Assembly (NCBI GenBank): GCA_002348185.1
Contig: DDYW01000191.1
Span: 7,041-13,280, forward strand
DNA: 6,240 nucleotides
Reading direction: 5' to 3'
Source of the DNA: Candidatus Hydrogenedentes bacterium UBA2224
Lineage (GTDB): Bacteria > Hydrogenedentota > Hydrogenedentia > Hydrogenedentales > SLHB01
The translations under genes and the position numbers were made by a program. Numbering within the stretch: position 1 is the stretch's first letter; each line of letters begins with the position of its first letter. This document shows, piece after piece, positions 6,108 to 6,240 of this stretch. The notes beneath the pieces are model-generated. The model did no database searches. It saw nothing but the letters and a program-made list of their open reading frames with translations, and was not told the DNA's origin.

Positions 6108-6136
6108 AGTATACGCGCCGTTCTTCCCTCCAGCAA
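6108..6136 (-). promoter_or_regulatory. Candidate sigma70-type promoter of the DUF4838 gene
   Basis: On the minus strand, TTGCTG (6136-6131, 3 of 6 to consensus) and TATACT (6113-6108, 5 of 6) are separated by 17 bp. Transcription would begin near 6101, leaving a leader of about 40 nt. The longest open frame starts at the TTG of this -35 box, which argues that its first 25 codons are not translated. Confidence 0.55.
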
Positions 6137-6166
6137 AGAAACCCAGGCCTGATGGGGCTTGAACGA

Positions 6167-6202
6167 TTTCGCAGGGCGTGTTCAGACCCTTTCAGGGCGA
6201 AA
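6167..6202. promoter_or_regulatory. Repeated CAGGGCG sites and flanking dyad upstream of the DUF4838 promoter
   Basis: CAGGGCG occurs at 6172-6178 and 6193-6199, 21 bp apart start to start, or two helical turns. The pair is enclosed by TTTCGC (6167-6172) and its exact complement GCGAAA (6197-6202). Same-face direct repeats 30-60 bp upstream of a weak -35 would suit an activator, but the repeats are short and chance is possible. Nothing else was recognised in 6137-6240; a gene beyond the window edge could also own these sites. Confidence 0.25.
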
Positions 6203-6240
6203 CGGGTTGAGGGATGGGTTCCCGGGGCGCCGTCACGCGT

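Noticed and set aside
1..6240. CRISPR arrays, tRNA or rRNA genes, insertion sequences, defence or biosynthetic clusters.
   Set aside because: No regularly spaced repeats, no tRNA-like cloverleaf, no transposase or integrase motifs, and no genes of such systems were seen. The window reads as ordinary core and metabolic chromosome.

Overview
The window looks like chromosomal DNA of a GC-rich (roughly 60 % by eye) Gram-negative bacterium. ADP-heptose synthesis (HldE) points to a lipopolysaccharide or heptosylated surface glycan. The secreted DUF4838 protein and the style of the intergenic palindromes suggest a polysaccharide-degrading lineage such as Planctomycetota, Lentisphaerota, Verrucomicrobiota or Hydrogenedentota. 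That placement is an inference; no marker gene is present to prove it.

Layout: positions 1-294 hold no convincing gene but carry a run of short GC-rich hairpins, including a 29-bp REP-like palindrome (101-129), followed by the deoC leader. deoC (295-990, +) encodes deoxyribose-phosphate aldolase. It converges, with only a 14-nt gap, on an HD-GYP domain protein (1005-1985, -). Upstream of that gene on the same strand are a strong sigma70-type promoter, a 160-nt spacer with a dyad and a stem-loop, then hldE (2214-3677, -), a 125-nt spacer with a candidate promoter, and a 752-residue exported DUF4838 protein (3803-6061, -) with its own candidate promoter. Positions 6137-6240 hold no supported gene.

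The four genes do not form one obvious pathway: nucleoside catabolism (deoC), cyclic-di-GMP turnover or signalling (HD-GYP), surface-heptose precursor synthesis (hldE) and extracellular or periplasmic glycan handling (DUF4838). The three minus-strand genes are co-directional, but each has a candidate promoter of its own and they are spaced by 125 nt or more, so they need not be one operon. For two genes the longest open frame begins at a TTG that is itself part of the -35 box. The real starts are internal ATG codons with Shine-Dalgarno sequences.

No new multi-gene system was found. The points most worth a second look are the uncharacterised DUF4838 enzyme with its CxCxxC motif, the intergenic hairpin cluster with a strand-asymmetric palindrome, and the divergent kinase half of HldE.
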